In this document: positions 1 through 6,694 of the stretch, piece after piece | Numbering within the stretch: position 1 is the first letter of the stretch | Layout of the letters: the number at the start of each line of letters is the position of its first letter | DNA from: an uncultured Collinsella sp. | Lineage (GTDB): Bacteria; Actinomycetota; Coriobacteriia; Coriobacteriales; Coriobacteriaceae | NCBI GenBank assembly: GCA_902474645.1 | Contig: CABRWN010000009.1 | Span: forward strand, 1 to 26,168 | Direction of reading: 5' to 3' | DNA: 26,168 bases | Notes under the pieces: generated by a model | Seen by the model: only the letters and a program-made list of their open reading frames with translations | Told to the model about the DNA's origin: nothing | Databases searched by the model: none | Position numbers and translations under genes: made by a program

Positions 1-34
1 CCCGCCGGCAATCTCGCCGACGGGCGCCGTTTTC
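1..34 (+). terminator. possible terminator of a gene left of the window
   Basis: CCCGCCGGC (1-9) can pair with GCCGACGGG (16-24) with one mismatch, followed shortly by a four-T run (30-33). It would end a plus-strand gene outside the window. The T run is short, so this is only a weak call. Confidence 0.35.
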
Positions 35-65
35 TGATGCAAGGGTAGCTAATTTGCACAAAAAC

Positions 66-113
66 AAGGAGTGTTCCAAACTGCCGGCAGAGAAGGAACG
101 CCCCCAGGTGCCG
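66..113 (+). repeat. REP-like repeat, TGCCGGCA subtype, copy 1
   Basis: A 48-bp segment that recurs at 1577-1624 with roughly 85% identity by eye. Its scaffold is AGTGTyCCAAAC, the palindrome TGCCGGCA, then GGAACGCCCC and a partial TGCCG. The two copies bracket the DUF4143 ATPase gene in direct orientation. The same scaffold with another palindrome is seen at 6502-6541 and 25552-25592. I infer a REP/RAYT-like dispersed repeat; no transposase is present here. Confidence 0.6.
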
Positions 114-122
114 ACCTACACC

Positions 123-217
123 CCCACATTATTCGATGGAAAAACGTGGTTGCCTCCCACATTATTCGATGGAAAAACGTGGTTTACTCCCACATTTTTC
201 GATGGAAAGACCAAGAC
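123..217 (+). repeat. three 29-bp direct repeats (33-bp period) upstream of the ATPase gene
   Basis: Copies lie at 123-151, 156-184 and 189-217. Copies 1 and 2 are identical, and copy 3 differs at several positions. Each unit starts CCCACATT, has the core TTCGATGGAAA, and in copies 1 and 2 ends ACGTGG, so CCACAT/ACGTGG gives weak dyad symmetry. Period 33 bp is about three helical turns. A -10-like TATACT (223-228) and the ATG at 252 follow directly. I infer an operator array, probably autoregulatory. The 4-bp gaps rule out CRISPR spacers. Confidence 0.7.
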
Positions 218-251
218 AGTCTTATACTAACCATGATCGTTAGGGGGCAGT

Positions 252-1553
252 ATGCAGCGACAGCTAATGGACGAACTCATCGCTTGGAAATCTAGGGCAA
301 ACCGCAAGCCCCTCCTGCTTAAGGGGGCCCGCCAGACGGGAAAAACCTGGCTTCTCAACGAATTCGCAGGCCAGCAGTATCAAAACGTCATCCGTTTTGA
401 CTTTATGCTCGAACCGGGCGCACGTTCGCTGTTCGACGGAAGCCTTGACCCCAAACGCATCATCTCCCAGATAGAGCTCCTGCGCGGCCAGACCATAACG
501 CCGACAGACACGCTCATCATCTTCGACGAAATCCAAGAGGCGCCGCGTGGCATCACCTCGCTCAAATACTTCAACGAGCTGGCGCCGGAATACCATATCG
601 TGGCAGCCGGCTCCTATATGGGGCTCGCGCTCCGACGCGAAAACGAGTCGTTCCCCGTCGGCAAGATTGACCAGCTTACCATGCGCCCCATGGGGTTTGT
701 CGAGTTCGTTCGTGCCGTCGATGGCGATCCGCTCGCAGATGCCATCCTTGCCGCAGACATGGACCTGCTGGCAAACGTTTCCGAAAAGCTCGAGCGCCTG
801 CTCAAGGAATACCTCGTTGTCGGTGGCATGCCAGAAGTTGTCTCCGCTTTCGCCGCCTCCCACGATTTCATCGAGGCCCGCAGGCTTCAGCAGCAAATCA
901 TCGAAGCTTATGAATCCGATTTTGGCAAGCATGCGCCAGCCCGCATCGTCGAGCGCATGAGGCTGGTTTGGAAATCCCTTCCCGGCCAGCTCGCAAAGGA
1001 AAACAAGAAGTTCGTCTACGGCGCGCTTCGTCCCGGGGCGCGCGCACGCGATTTTGAGGAAAGCCTCCAGTGGCTCATGGACTACGGAATCGTTCATAAG
1101 GTACCACGTGTTTCCGCCCTAAGAGCACCGCTCACAAGCTACGAGGATCTCTCGGGCTTCAAGCTGTTCTGCATCGACACCGGCATCCTCGGAGCACTCT
1201 CCGGCCTCTCGCCAGCCATTGTTCTGAACGGGCCCGCTGTTTTTACGGAGTTCAAAGGCTCGCTGACCGAGCAATACGTCGCACAGGAACTTTTGCTCCA
1301 AGGCAAAACTCCCGCGTATTGGTCATCCTCCTCCGGCAATGCAGAGACTGACTTTGCCATCGACCATGCGGGGACCGTGCTTCCGCTCGAGGTCAAGGCG
1401 GCAGAGAACCTCAAAGCAAAGAGCCTGAGGATTGCCTGCGAAAAGTTCAAGCTCGAGCGCTGCGTGAGAACATCGTTAGCGGCATATAGAGACGAGGGCA
1501 CGCTCGTCAACATTCCGCTCTGGGAGATTGGGCAAATCGACAAGCTGGCATAG
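252..1553 (+). CDS. AAA-family ATPase with C-terminal DUF4143 domain
   Basis: A 433-residue protein of the DUF4143 ATPase group, common in gut bacteria and archaea and biochemically poorly defined. Seen in the sequence: Walker A GARQTGKT (25-32), Walker B LIIFDEIQ (88-95), a sensor-like AAGS (118-121), and a C-terminal domain with ETD (365-367) followed by EVK (380-382). The last pair resembles the D...ExK core of restriction-endonuclease-like folds. No signal peptide or membrane segment is evident. The ATG at 252 follows a G-rich ribosome site (242-247). The gene stands alone between two direct REP-like repeats and behind three 33-bp-period repeats, so it may be an autonomous accessory cassette. 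Family assignment is firm; the role (defence, toxin-like or regulatory) is unknown. Confidence 0.9.
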   Translation: MQRQLMDELIAWKSRANRKPLLLKGARQTGKTWLLNEFAGQQYQNVIRFDFMLEPGARSLFDGSLDPKRIISQIELLRGQTITPTDTLIIFDEIQEAPRGITSLKYFNELAPEYHIVAAGSYMGLALRRENESFPVGKIDQLTMRPMGFVEFVRAVDGDPLADAILAADMDLLANVSEKLERLLKEYLVVGGMPEVVSAFAASHDFIEARRLQQQIIEAYESDFGKHAPARIVERMRLVWKSLPGQLAKENKKFVYGALRPGARARDFEESLQWLMDYGIVHKVPRVSALRAPLTSYEDLSGFKLFCIDTGILGALSGLSPAIVLNGPAVFTEFKGSLTEQYVAQELLLQGKTPAYWSSSSGNAETDFAIDHAGTVLPLEVKAAENLKAKSLRIACEKFKLERCVRTSLAAYRDEGTLVNIPLWEIGQIDKLA

Positions 1554-1576
1554 GCGCTGTGGAGGGGGTGCCCCGT

Positions 1577-1624
1577 AAGGAGTGTCCCAAACTGCCGGCA
1601 AAAATGGAACGCCCCTATCTGCCG
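1577..1624 (+). repeat. REP-like repeat, TGCCGGCA subtype, copy 2
   Basis: Second copy of the 48-bp element at 66-113, in the same orientation, starting 24 bp after the ATPase stop codon. TGCCGGCA, GGAACGCCCC and the trailing CTGCCG are all conserved. Confidence 0.6.
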
Positions 1625-1660
1625 CATTCCCGAAGCAAGGCAACGCCGATGTTTTGGCAA

Positions 1661-1812
1661 CGGTAGCGAGCGGGCCGCATTTGAGGCAAGGTGACGTGAA
1701 ACGAAAGGGCGCTGACCTTCTGGTCGCGCCCTTGAAGTTGAACGTCAGATTGTCCAAATGCGGCCCGCGCAGCGTCGAGCCGTTACGCGGTTTGGTAAAA
1801 CCGCGTAACCCT
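1661..1812. ncRNA. candidate structured RNA element, copy A, 3' of lacC
   Basis: Three nested or adjacent helices are visible. The outer stem is 1670-1683 with 1755-1768, 14 bp and perfect. The inner hairpin is AAGGGCGC (1705-1712), bulged T1713, GACC-TTCT-GGTC (1714-1725), GCGCCCTT (1726-1733). A separate 12-bp perfect hairpin, 1782-1793 with 1798-1809, has loop GGTA. The last hairpin begins directly after the lacC stop codon on the minus strand, where it could also act in termination, although it lacks a T run. Copy B at 3905-4054 has the same architecture with compensatory base changes. The transcribed strand is not determined. The element may relate to the published Collinsella-1 RNA motif, which I could not compare. 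Confidence 0.6.
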
Positions 1813-2746
1813 AAAGCTCCGTTACTTCAACGTTGTTGTAGATCTCGTCCCAGCGGTCCATGACCAGGTGACCGGTCTTGGGATCCATAGCGTTGAGTTT
1901 GCCGCAGGTATTGGCGGTCTTGAGCACCGTGACGTCGTCGGCGCCAGCAGCAATGGCATGTGCAAAGCCGGCGATGGTCGAGTCGCCGGAACCCGTTGCG
2001 TTCACAGCCGCAATCGCGGGCGTCTTGGCGCGGAACGCGCGACCCTCATGGAAGCCAACCGAACCGGCAGCGCCCATCGAAACGACAACCCAGGGGATAC
2101 CGGCAAAACGGTCATCGGCGGCGAGCGCCTCGCGCAGGGCATCGACATCATCGGTCGTAAAGGACGTACCCAGCAGGCCGTTAATCTCGGTCAGGTTGGG
2201 CTTTACGAGCTCAGGCTTAGCGTCGGACTCCAGCGCGGCCTCCAGCGATGCACCCGAGGTGTCGAGCAGCACCTTGGCGCCCGCCTCCTCGGCGATCTTG
2301 ACGAGCTCGGCATAGTAGCCGGCATCGACGCCACGCGGCAGCGAGCCCGAAAGCGTCACGACGTCCGCCTTCGCTGCGAGCTCGGCGAACTTGGCCGTAA
2401 AGGCCTCGAGCTCGGCCGGGGCGATCTGCGGGCCGCTCTCCAGCAGCTCGGTCTGATTACCCTCGTGCAGGATATTCAGGCAGATGCGCGTCTCACCGGC
2501 AATAGGCACAAAGTCGTTCTTGACGCCGTCGGCATCCATAAGCTCGGCCATATAGGCACCCATGTGGCCGCCGAGCAGGCCGGTCGCGAGCACGTCGTCA
2601 CCCAGCTGCAGCAGCACGCGACTCACGTTGAGGCCCTTGCCGCCAGCGGTCTTTTCGGGTGTCACACGGTTAACATCGTCGATGATCAGCTTGTCGAGCT
2701 GATAGCGCGTATCAATCGACGGGTTCATGGTAACGGTCAGAATCAT
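1811..2746 (-). CDS. lacC: tagatose-6-phosphate kinase, PfkB family (LacC)
   Basis: Phosphorylates tagatose 6-phosphate to tagatose 1,6-bisphosphate with ATP; cytoplasmic. 311 residues, the usual LacC/FruK length. PfkB hallmarks are visible: GGKGLN (35-40) near the N-terminus and NATGSGDS (249-256) with catalytic Asp255. I chose the ATG at 2746 because AGGAG lies six bases upstream and MILTVTMNPSID is the typical family N-terminus; an upstream in-frame ATG at 2788 would add 14 unconserved residues. Last gene of the lacA-lacB-lacX-lacC operon, 53 bp after the mutarotase gene. A 1-phosphofructokinase is possible from sequence alone, but the lacAB context favours LacC. Structured element A starts at its stop codon. 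Confidence 0.88.
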   Translation of the reverse strand: MILTVTMNPSIDTRYQLDKLIIDDVNRVTPEKTAGGKGLNVSRVLLQLGDDVLATGLLGGHMGAYMAELMDADGVKNDFVPIAGETRICLNILHEGNQTELLESGPQIAPAELEAFTAKFAELAAKADVVTLSGSLPRGVDAGYYAELVKIAEEAGAKVLLDTSGASLEAALESDAKPELVKPNLTEINGLLGTSFTTDDVDALREALAADDRFAGIPWVVVSMGAAGSVGFHEGRAFRAKTPAIAAVNATGSGDSTIAGFAHAIAAGADDVTVLKTANTCGKLNAMDPKTGHLVMDRWDEIYNNVEVTEL

Positions 2747-2799
2747 GTTGAACTCCTGTTCCGGGGCGGCATAACCCGCCCCAAACATACGATAGCTCG

Positions 2800-3681
2800 T
2801 TAAAGGATCTCGATCTCAAAGCCGCGGGTGACGGTCTCTCCCGGCTTGGCCACCAGGCAGCCGCGCTTGTGCTCCAGAATATCGTCCTCGTCGGAGCAGG
2901 TGGACAGGCCGCCCCACGGTTCCACGGCCACAAAGTCGCCCTCGGGCTTGCTCCACACAATCAGGTATGGCATATCGGGGAACGTCAGGCGCACGCCCTT
3001 GTCCTCGGTTTTCTTGGTAAGCGTAACCACGCGGCTCTCGAGCACGTCAAAGATGGTCTCTGCGAAGTCAAAGAGTTCGTGGGTCAGCGGCAGGTCATGG
3101 CCGATCATGGGGTTCTTGCTGCGATGCTCAACATCAATCAGGCCCGTCGAGGGAACGGCAGTACAGAGCTCGGTGGCCTCACGCTGCTCAAAACGGAGCT
3201 CATAATCGTCATAGGACTCGCCCTCGTCGAGCGGGCACTTAAAGCCGGGGTGGCCGCCCACAAAGAACGGCATGTCCTCGGTGCCCTCATTGGTCACCTC
3301 GTACGACACGGCCACCTTCTCCGCATCGATCGTGTAACGAGCAACGATCTTAAACGGATACGGGTACTGCTCGAGCAACTCGGCATGGTCGGCAGAGCTT
3401 AAGCTCAGCACAACCATGTTGTCGCTCTGCTCCTCGAGCTTCCACTCCTGCTTGCGAGCAAAGCCGTGGCGGGCGAGCTTGACCTCGCGGCCGCCCATGG
3501 TCATTGCGCGACCGTCACGAAGGCCGCCGCAGATCGGGAAACAAATGGGTGCCTGGCCCGACCACACCGCCGGGTCGCCCTGCCACAGGTACTCACGGCC
3601 GTTGGCCGTAATAGAAGTGAACGACCCGCCCGCCGTGCTCAGTGCCACGCGGATAGAACCGTTATCAAGAACAAACTCCAT
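2800..3681 (-). CDS. lacX: aldose 1-epimerase-like protein of the LacX type
   Basis: A 293-residue galactose-mutarotase-fold protein that probably interconverts anomers of a sugar or sugar phosphate in the cytoplasm. It resembles LacX, the gene that closes lactococcal lac operons. Visible residues include RHGFAR (71-76, His72), GGHPGF (142-147, His144) and a C-terminal AVEPWGG, which fit the catalytic His/His/Glu pattern of the superfamily. The ATG at 3681 is preferred over an upstream ATG at 3714 because a GGAAGG site lies about five bases before it and the MEFVLDNG start is family-like. It lies between lacB and lacC in the same orientation, 373 bp after lacB. It is clearly different from the classical GalM at 24432, so the locus has two mutarotases. 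The exact substrate is unknown. Confidence 0.82.
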   Translation of the reverse strand: MEFVLDNGSIRVALSTAGGSFTSITANGREYLWQGDPAVWSGQAPICFPICGGLRDGRAMTMGGREVKLARHGFARKQEWKLEEQSDNMVVLSLSSADHAELLEQYPYPFKIVARYTIDAEKVAVSYEVTNEGTEDMPFFVGGHPGFKCPLDEGESYDDYELRFEQREATELCTAVPSTGLIDVEHRSKNPMIGHDLPLTHELFDFAETIFDVLESRVVTLTKKTEDKGVRLTFPDMPYLIVWSKPEGDFVAVEPWGGLSTCSDEDDILEHKRGCLVAKPGETVTRGFEIEIL

Positions 3682-3904
3682 AGGAGCCTTCCCTTTCTTA
3701 CGACAGCCCGCCAAGTCAATAGGGCTGATAGAAAACCGGCCCGCGCCCCCTCACAGAAACGCGAGCCGTCAATTGAAAAGCTGCAGAATACCGGGTCCCG
3801 CCAAAACGAAGCCCACAAGCTCAGCAAGCAAACGTGTTATCGGAGCAGCTTACTGAACCAGAAAGCTTCGCAACAACAGCGGTAACCCCACAGGTACCCC
3901 CAAC
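3682..3904. other. unassigned part of the lacB-lacX gap
   Basis: With element B this makes a 373-bp gap inside an otherwise tight operon. I see no convincing ORF, terminator with T run, or good -35/-10 pair on the minus strand. TTGACT occurs near 3711-3716 on the minus strand without a matching -10. An internal promoter or RNA processing region for lacX-lacC is possible. Confidence 0.4.
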
Positions 3905-4054
3905 GTCAGCGAGAAGTCAGCTGGCGAGGCAAGGTGCCGTGAAGCGAGGCGGCATTGACCTTCTGGTCATGCCGCCGAAGCTGAACGGCAGATTGCCCGC
4001 CAGATGGCTTCGCAGCGTCGGCCGGTCCGGCGTTCGGTAGAACGCCGGAACCCC
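3905..4054. ncRNA. candidate structured RNA element, copy B, 3' of lacB
   Basis: Same plan as the element at 1661-1812. The outer stem is 3914-3926 with 3998-4010: 11 Watson-Crick pairs, one T-G pair and one mismatch. The inner hairpin is GGCGGCAT (3948-3955), bulged T3956, GACC-TTCT-GGTC (3957-3968), ATGCCGCC (3969-3976). The final hairpin is 4024-4035 with 4040-4052, loop GGTA, with one bulge. Conserved unpaired strings include GAGGCAAGGTG, CAGATTG and CGCAGCGTCG. Five of eight inner-stem pairs differ from copy A and all stay paired. The final hairpin starts within five bases of the lacB stop codon, the same placement as copy A after lacC. Confidence 0.6.
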
Positions 4055-4579
4055 TTAGTCGTGATACTCGCCGCGGTCCCACTTCTCGAGGAACTCGTCA
4101 AAGAAGTGCGGGTCGGCCTGAGCCTCGGCGTCAGCCTTGTTGCAGGCATCGATCTTGGCAATCAGGGCATCGTGCTCGGGAGTCTTCTCGTAGGGCTCCT
4201 CCAGGAAGGCAAGCATGATGTCGGCCATCAGGAACTCGCCGGTGATCTTGCCGCCAAAGCCCACGATGTTGGCGTTGAGCTCGCGACGGGCATACAGGGC
4301 AGAGGTCATGTCGCGGACCAGAGCGCAGCGAGCGCCGGGAACCTTGTTGACGGCGTTGGTGATGCCGATGCCGGTGCCGCACAGGGCCACGCCAAAGTCG
4401 GCCTTGCCGCTGGCAACAGCCTCACCCACGGCCTTACCGTAGATGGGATAGTGCGTACGGGTGTGGCTGTAGGTGCCGCAGTCGAGCACCTTGTAGCCAG
4501 CCTGCTCCAGGCGGTCGGCCAGATAGATCTTCTCGTCCGTAACGATATGGTCGCAACCGATTGCGATGGTCTTCTTCAT
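4055..4579 (-). CDS. lacB: galactose-6-phosphate isomerase subunit LacB
   Basis: With LacA, isomerises galactose 6-phosphate to tagatose 6-phosphate, the first step of the tagatose pathway. 174 residues; LacB is normally about 171. It belongs to the RpiB/LacAB fold: the N-terminal KTIAIGCDH strand and the LCGTGIG loop (66-72) with Cys67, the equivalent of the RpiB catalytic cysteine, are present. Start ATG 4579 has AAAGGA about eight bases upstream. It follows lacA by 63 bp on the same strand, the classic lacAB arrangement. Structured element B begins just after its stop codon. Confidence 0.95.
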   Translation of the reverse strand: MKKTIAIGCDHIVTDEKIYLADRLEQAGYKVLDCGTYSHTRTHYPIYGKAVGEAVASGKADFGVALCGTGIGITNAVNKVPGARCALVRDMTSALYARRELNANIVGFGGKITGEFLMADIMLAFLEEPYEKTPEHDALIAKIDACNKADAEAQADPHFFDEFLEKWDRGEYHD

Positions 4580-4642
4580 CAGAACGTCCTTTCGTCTGAA
4601 TTCACAAGTTGAGGTAGAAGTTCGAGTTCTCGGTGGCTCTCG

Positions 4643-5071
4643 TTAGGCCATCTTGTTGAGCATGTCGACACGGATCTGGTGACGGCCGCCGGCGTACTGT
4701 GCACGCAGGAAGCATCGGGCGATCTTCTTGGCGACCTCGGTGCCCACAACGCCCGGGCCCATGGTGACCATGCGCGAGCCGTTGTGCTCGCGGGTCATGT
4801 AAGCGGAACGCTCGTCGGAAATGTTGGCGACGACCATGCCCTTGATCTTGACGGCGGCCATATAGGAGCCGACGCCGTACTTATCGAATGCAAAGCCCTG
4901 GGAATCCTTGTGCTCCAGCAGGTCCTTGGCAACGGCGGTCGCGGAATCGACAAAGTCCGCGGCAGGGGTCTCGGAATAGTCGACGACCTCGTGACCGTCG
5001 GCGATGAGCATCTCCTTGATGGACTCCTTCATCGACATACCGTCGGCATCGGAAGCGATTACAACCCTCAT
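4643..5071 (-). CDS. lacA: galactose-6-phosphate isomerase subunit LacA
   Basis: Partner of LacB in the heteromeric isomerase converting galactose 6-phosphate to tagatose 6-phosphate. Exactly 142 residues, the usual LacA length. The N-terminal MRVVIASDADG strand matches the RpiB/LacAB fold. As in other LacA subunits, the catalytic-loop Cys found in LacB is absent here (FDKYGVGSYM instead of LCGTGIG). A strong GGAGG site lies five bases before the ATG. It is the first gene of the operon. Its upstream region holds GAACA repeats resembling those in front of lacR and lacF, and a 21-bp-phased ACCGTT repeat. Confidence 0.95.
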   Translation of the reverse strand: MRVVIASDADGMSMKESIKEMLIADGHEVVDYSETPAADFVDSATAVAKDLLEHKDSQGFAFDKYGVGSYMAAVKIKGMVVANISDERSAYMTREHNGSRMVTMGPGVVGTEVAKKIARCFLRAQYAGGRHQIRVDMLNKMA

Positions 5072-5302
5072 GACATCCTCCTTGAGAGATACGCAGGTGC
5101 GTAGTTTCTGTTTGGAAGTGTTGAATCGCGTTCAGGTCCGGGCATCTGAATGTGCGGTTCTTCACTGTTCATGTTTATTTGAACACATTCGAACAGTAAC
5201 TGCAACAACTATTTGTTTATCTTTGTTCTTTTTTGAACAAATACCGTTCACGGAAAATTGCTGACCGTTTGGACTGGGCACGGACGTAGCGACCATGTGT
5301 TC
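5072..5302 (-). promoter_or_regulatory. lacAB-lacXC promoter region
   Basis: AT-rich relative to the genes. It contains GAACA-N5-GAACA (5181-5195), the string CATTCGAACAGTAAC (5186-5200), TGTTCA/TGAACA (5166-5171 with 5180-5185), and a perfect inverted repeat TTTGTTC-N6-GAACAAA (5222-5241). The LytTR-like pair ACCGTTCAC (5243-5251) and ACCGTTTGG (5264-5272) follows. No -35/-10 pair could be placed with confidence. The GAACA sites are probable LacR (DeoR family) operators because near-identical strings precede the DeoR gene itself. Confidence 0.6.
5243..5272 (+). promoter_or_regulatory. LytTR-like direct repeat, lacA region
   Basis: ACCGTTCAC (5243-5251), 12-bp spacer, ACCGTTTGG (5264-5272). 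The 21-bp phase is the same in four other lac-related promoter regions. Here the repeat is on the strand opposite to lacA. Confidence 0.5.
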
Positions 5303-5345
5303 AACAAACAAAAGGGCGGCCGAGAACGTGTCTCGTCCGCCCTTC
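5303..5345 (-). terminator. terminator of the 5379-6410 gene
   Basis: Read on the minus strand, AAGGGCGGACGAGA pairs with TCTCGGCCGCCCTT (one mismatch) and is followed by TTTTGTTTGTTG. It lies about 35 bp after the stop codon of the membrane-protein gene and separates it from the lacA promoter. Confidence 0.85.
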
Positions 5346-5378
5346 TCACGGTTGATCTTCCAAAGATCGCTTTGCCGC

Positions 5379-6410
5379 CTACTCAGACTGCCCGCTCTTC
5401 TTGGCATGTCTGGACGGAGCGCTCAGGAAACGACCCGTCAGATAGTTCGCGGGACCGGAGATATCGATCCCCAGCAGCACGTGTCCTAGCCACAGGAACG
5501 CCACGAGCACCAGTAGAGGAATCACACACGAGGTCACGATCATCACGATGACGCCTTCAATCAGATCGGTCACCTGCCGCACGATCTCATCGGTCATCTG
5601 CTTGGCGCCGCTGGTCACCGACGTAACAAGGCTCGATGCCCCATCAGTCAACTGCTCGAGCACGTTTTTGGACGCCGTGGTCTCGGATTTTTTCTTGTTC
5701 GATTTTGAGTTGGTCTCGGCTGACTTGTCCGTGGTGTCGGCCGCATCCGCAGCGTCCGCAGCCTTTTGCTCAGCTTGCTCGATACTAACGCGATACGTTT
5801 CATCGACCTTCTGCGACACCCATACGCTCGCGGGCACAAGCGCCATACCGATCACGGCAACCACCAGCACGCGTGTCGCCACACGGCGCAGGACAGCGCT
5901 CGTGCTCCAGCGCCCGTGAATGCCGAGCGACACCGCAAAGAGCACCAGCGCAAACGGGATCAGGATGCCCAGGCCAACCGACCACAAAATGGTCAGCAGG
6001 TATTTCTCGAGGTAGAGCACGGCAAGCACGATGCCCAAGTTACCCGAAAGCTGAGCGAGCTGCTCGGCAACCGGCGTTCCCGTATCGCCCGGCAGCGCAG
6101 TGATACCCGCAGATAGGGCGACGCACGAGGTCGTGAGCGCCAAAACATTGCCCTTCTTTTGATCGATGACCTCAATGGTGGAGTCCCAAGTCTTGGTATC
6201 GGCGAAATGCGGACGAGCTACAAAGCCCGACAGCAGCGCCAGTACCACGAGCGCAACGATAAAGCCAATCTGCAGCTTTTTGTTTGCGCACACGACATCG
6301 GACAGGCTGGGCTGCAGCTCGGTTACCGTCGTGTGCTCGGTTATCTGGACAGGACGTCCATGAGCCATCTCGTGCGCGTCTCTTTTTTGTATTGACCCGT
6401 TATCCGGCAT
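5379..6410 (-). CDS. hypothetical multi-pass membrane protein
   Basis: I do not recognise this 343-residue protein. Hydrophobic segments lie at about 47-65, 87-105, 124-163 (long enough for two helices), 178-198 and 284-314. A soluble A/D/T/S/K-rich, likely disordered stretch (212-250) leads to an amphipathic-looking segment (251-283). There is no signal peptide; the N-terminal 45 residues are hydrophilic. ATG 6410 follows a perfect GAGGAGG site seven bases upstream. It lies between the IIA gene and the lacA promoter on the same strand but is bounded by terminators on both sides (6634-6668 and 5303-5345), so it is probably its own transcription unit. A link to sugar uptake is not supported by sequence. 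Confidence 0.8.
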   Translation of the reverse strand: MPDNGSIQKRDAHEMAHGRPVQITEHTTVTELQPSLSDVVCANKKLQIGFIVALVVLALLSGFVARPHFADTKTWDSTIEVIDQKKGNVLALTTSCVALSAGITALPGDTGTPVAEQLAQLSGNLGIVLAVLYLEKYLLTILWSVGLGILIPFALVLFAVSLGIHGRWSTSAVLRRVATRVLVVAVIGMALVPASVWVSQKVDETYRVSIEQAEQKAADAADAADTTDKSAETNSKSNKKKSETTASKNVLEQLTDGASSLVTSVTSGAKQMTDEIVRQVTDLIEGVIVMIVTSCVIPLLVLVAFLWLGHVLLGIDISGPANYLTGRFLSAPSRHAKKSGQSE

Positions 6411-6501
6411 TTGGATACCTCCTCATTCCGGCGTTTAATGCGAAAGGAAGTATACCCACCGAGCAAAAATCGAACGGGAGGACCAACGGAGCGCACCAAG
6501 A

Positions 6502-6541
6502 CTGTCCCCAACGACTAGTCGTTTAAGAACGTCCCCAATGA
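6502..6541 (-). repeat. REP-like repeat, GACTAGTC subtype, copy 1
   Basis: On the minus strand it reads CATTGGGGACGTTCTTAAA, then the palindrome CGACTAGTCG (6512-6521), then TTGGGGACAGT. The plus-strand copy at 25552-25592 is identical across the first 19 bases. It shares its scaffold (TGTCCC-AA, palindrome, GAACGyCCC) with the TGCCGGCA elements near the ATPase gene. Confidence 0.6.
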
Positions 6542-6555
6542 CTATCTCGGGATGA

Positions 6556-6620
6556 GTTGCGGTGGAATAGGGATTGTTTTGCGCCCGCCGGCCCCTATTC
6601 AGTCCTTATTTCACCGCAAC
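6556..6620. repeat. interrupted inverted repeat upstream of the membrane-protein gene
   Basis: GTTGCGGTG (6556-6564) pairs with CACCGCAAC (6612-6620), and GAATAGGG (6565-6572) pairs with CCCTATTC (6593-6600). An 11-base asymmetric bulge (6601-6611) separates the two right-hand arms. It lies next to REP-like copy 1, between the IIA terminator and the membrane-protein gene. Function unknown. Confidence 0.6.
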
Positions 6621-6633
6621 TTGGAGGAGGACA

Positions 6634-6668
6634 GAAAAAGCCCTGTCGCGGGTGCGGCAGGGCTTTTG
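6634..6668 (-). terminator. terminator of the PTS IIA gene
   Basis: On the minus strand AAAAGCCCTG and CAGGGCTTTTT flank a short loop, ending in TTTTTCTG. It begins about 27 bp after the IIA stop codon. Confidence 0.85.
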
Positions 6669-6694
6669 GAAGGGAACTTGGTTGTTCGGGCTCG

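Noticed and set aside
123..217. CRISPR array
   Set aside because: Repeats of 29 bp are separated by only 4 bp, with no spacer-sized unique segments and no cas genes.
264..1097. 277-residue minus-strand frame inside the ATPase gene
   Set aside because: Antisense shadow; the plus strand has clear Walker motifs and the DUF4143 domain.
1582..1863. Small plus-strand protein shared between the two structured elements (LLV...KLN-like translations at 1690-1760 and 3930-4010)
   Set aside because: The similarity follows from conserved nucleotides without indels, while changes between copies preserve base pairing rather than amino acids.
1868..2803. 311-residue plus-strand frame over lacC
   Set aside because: Shadow of lacC, which has complete PfkB motifs on the minus strand.
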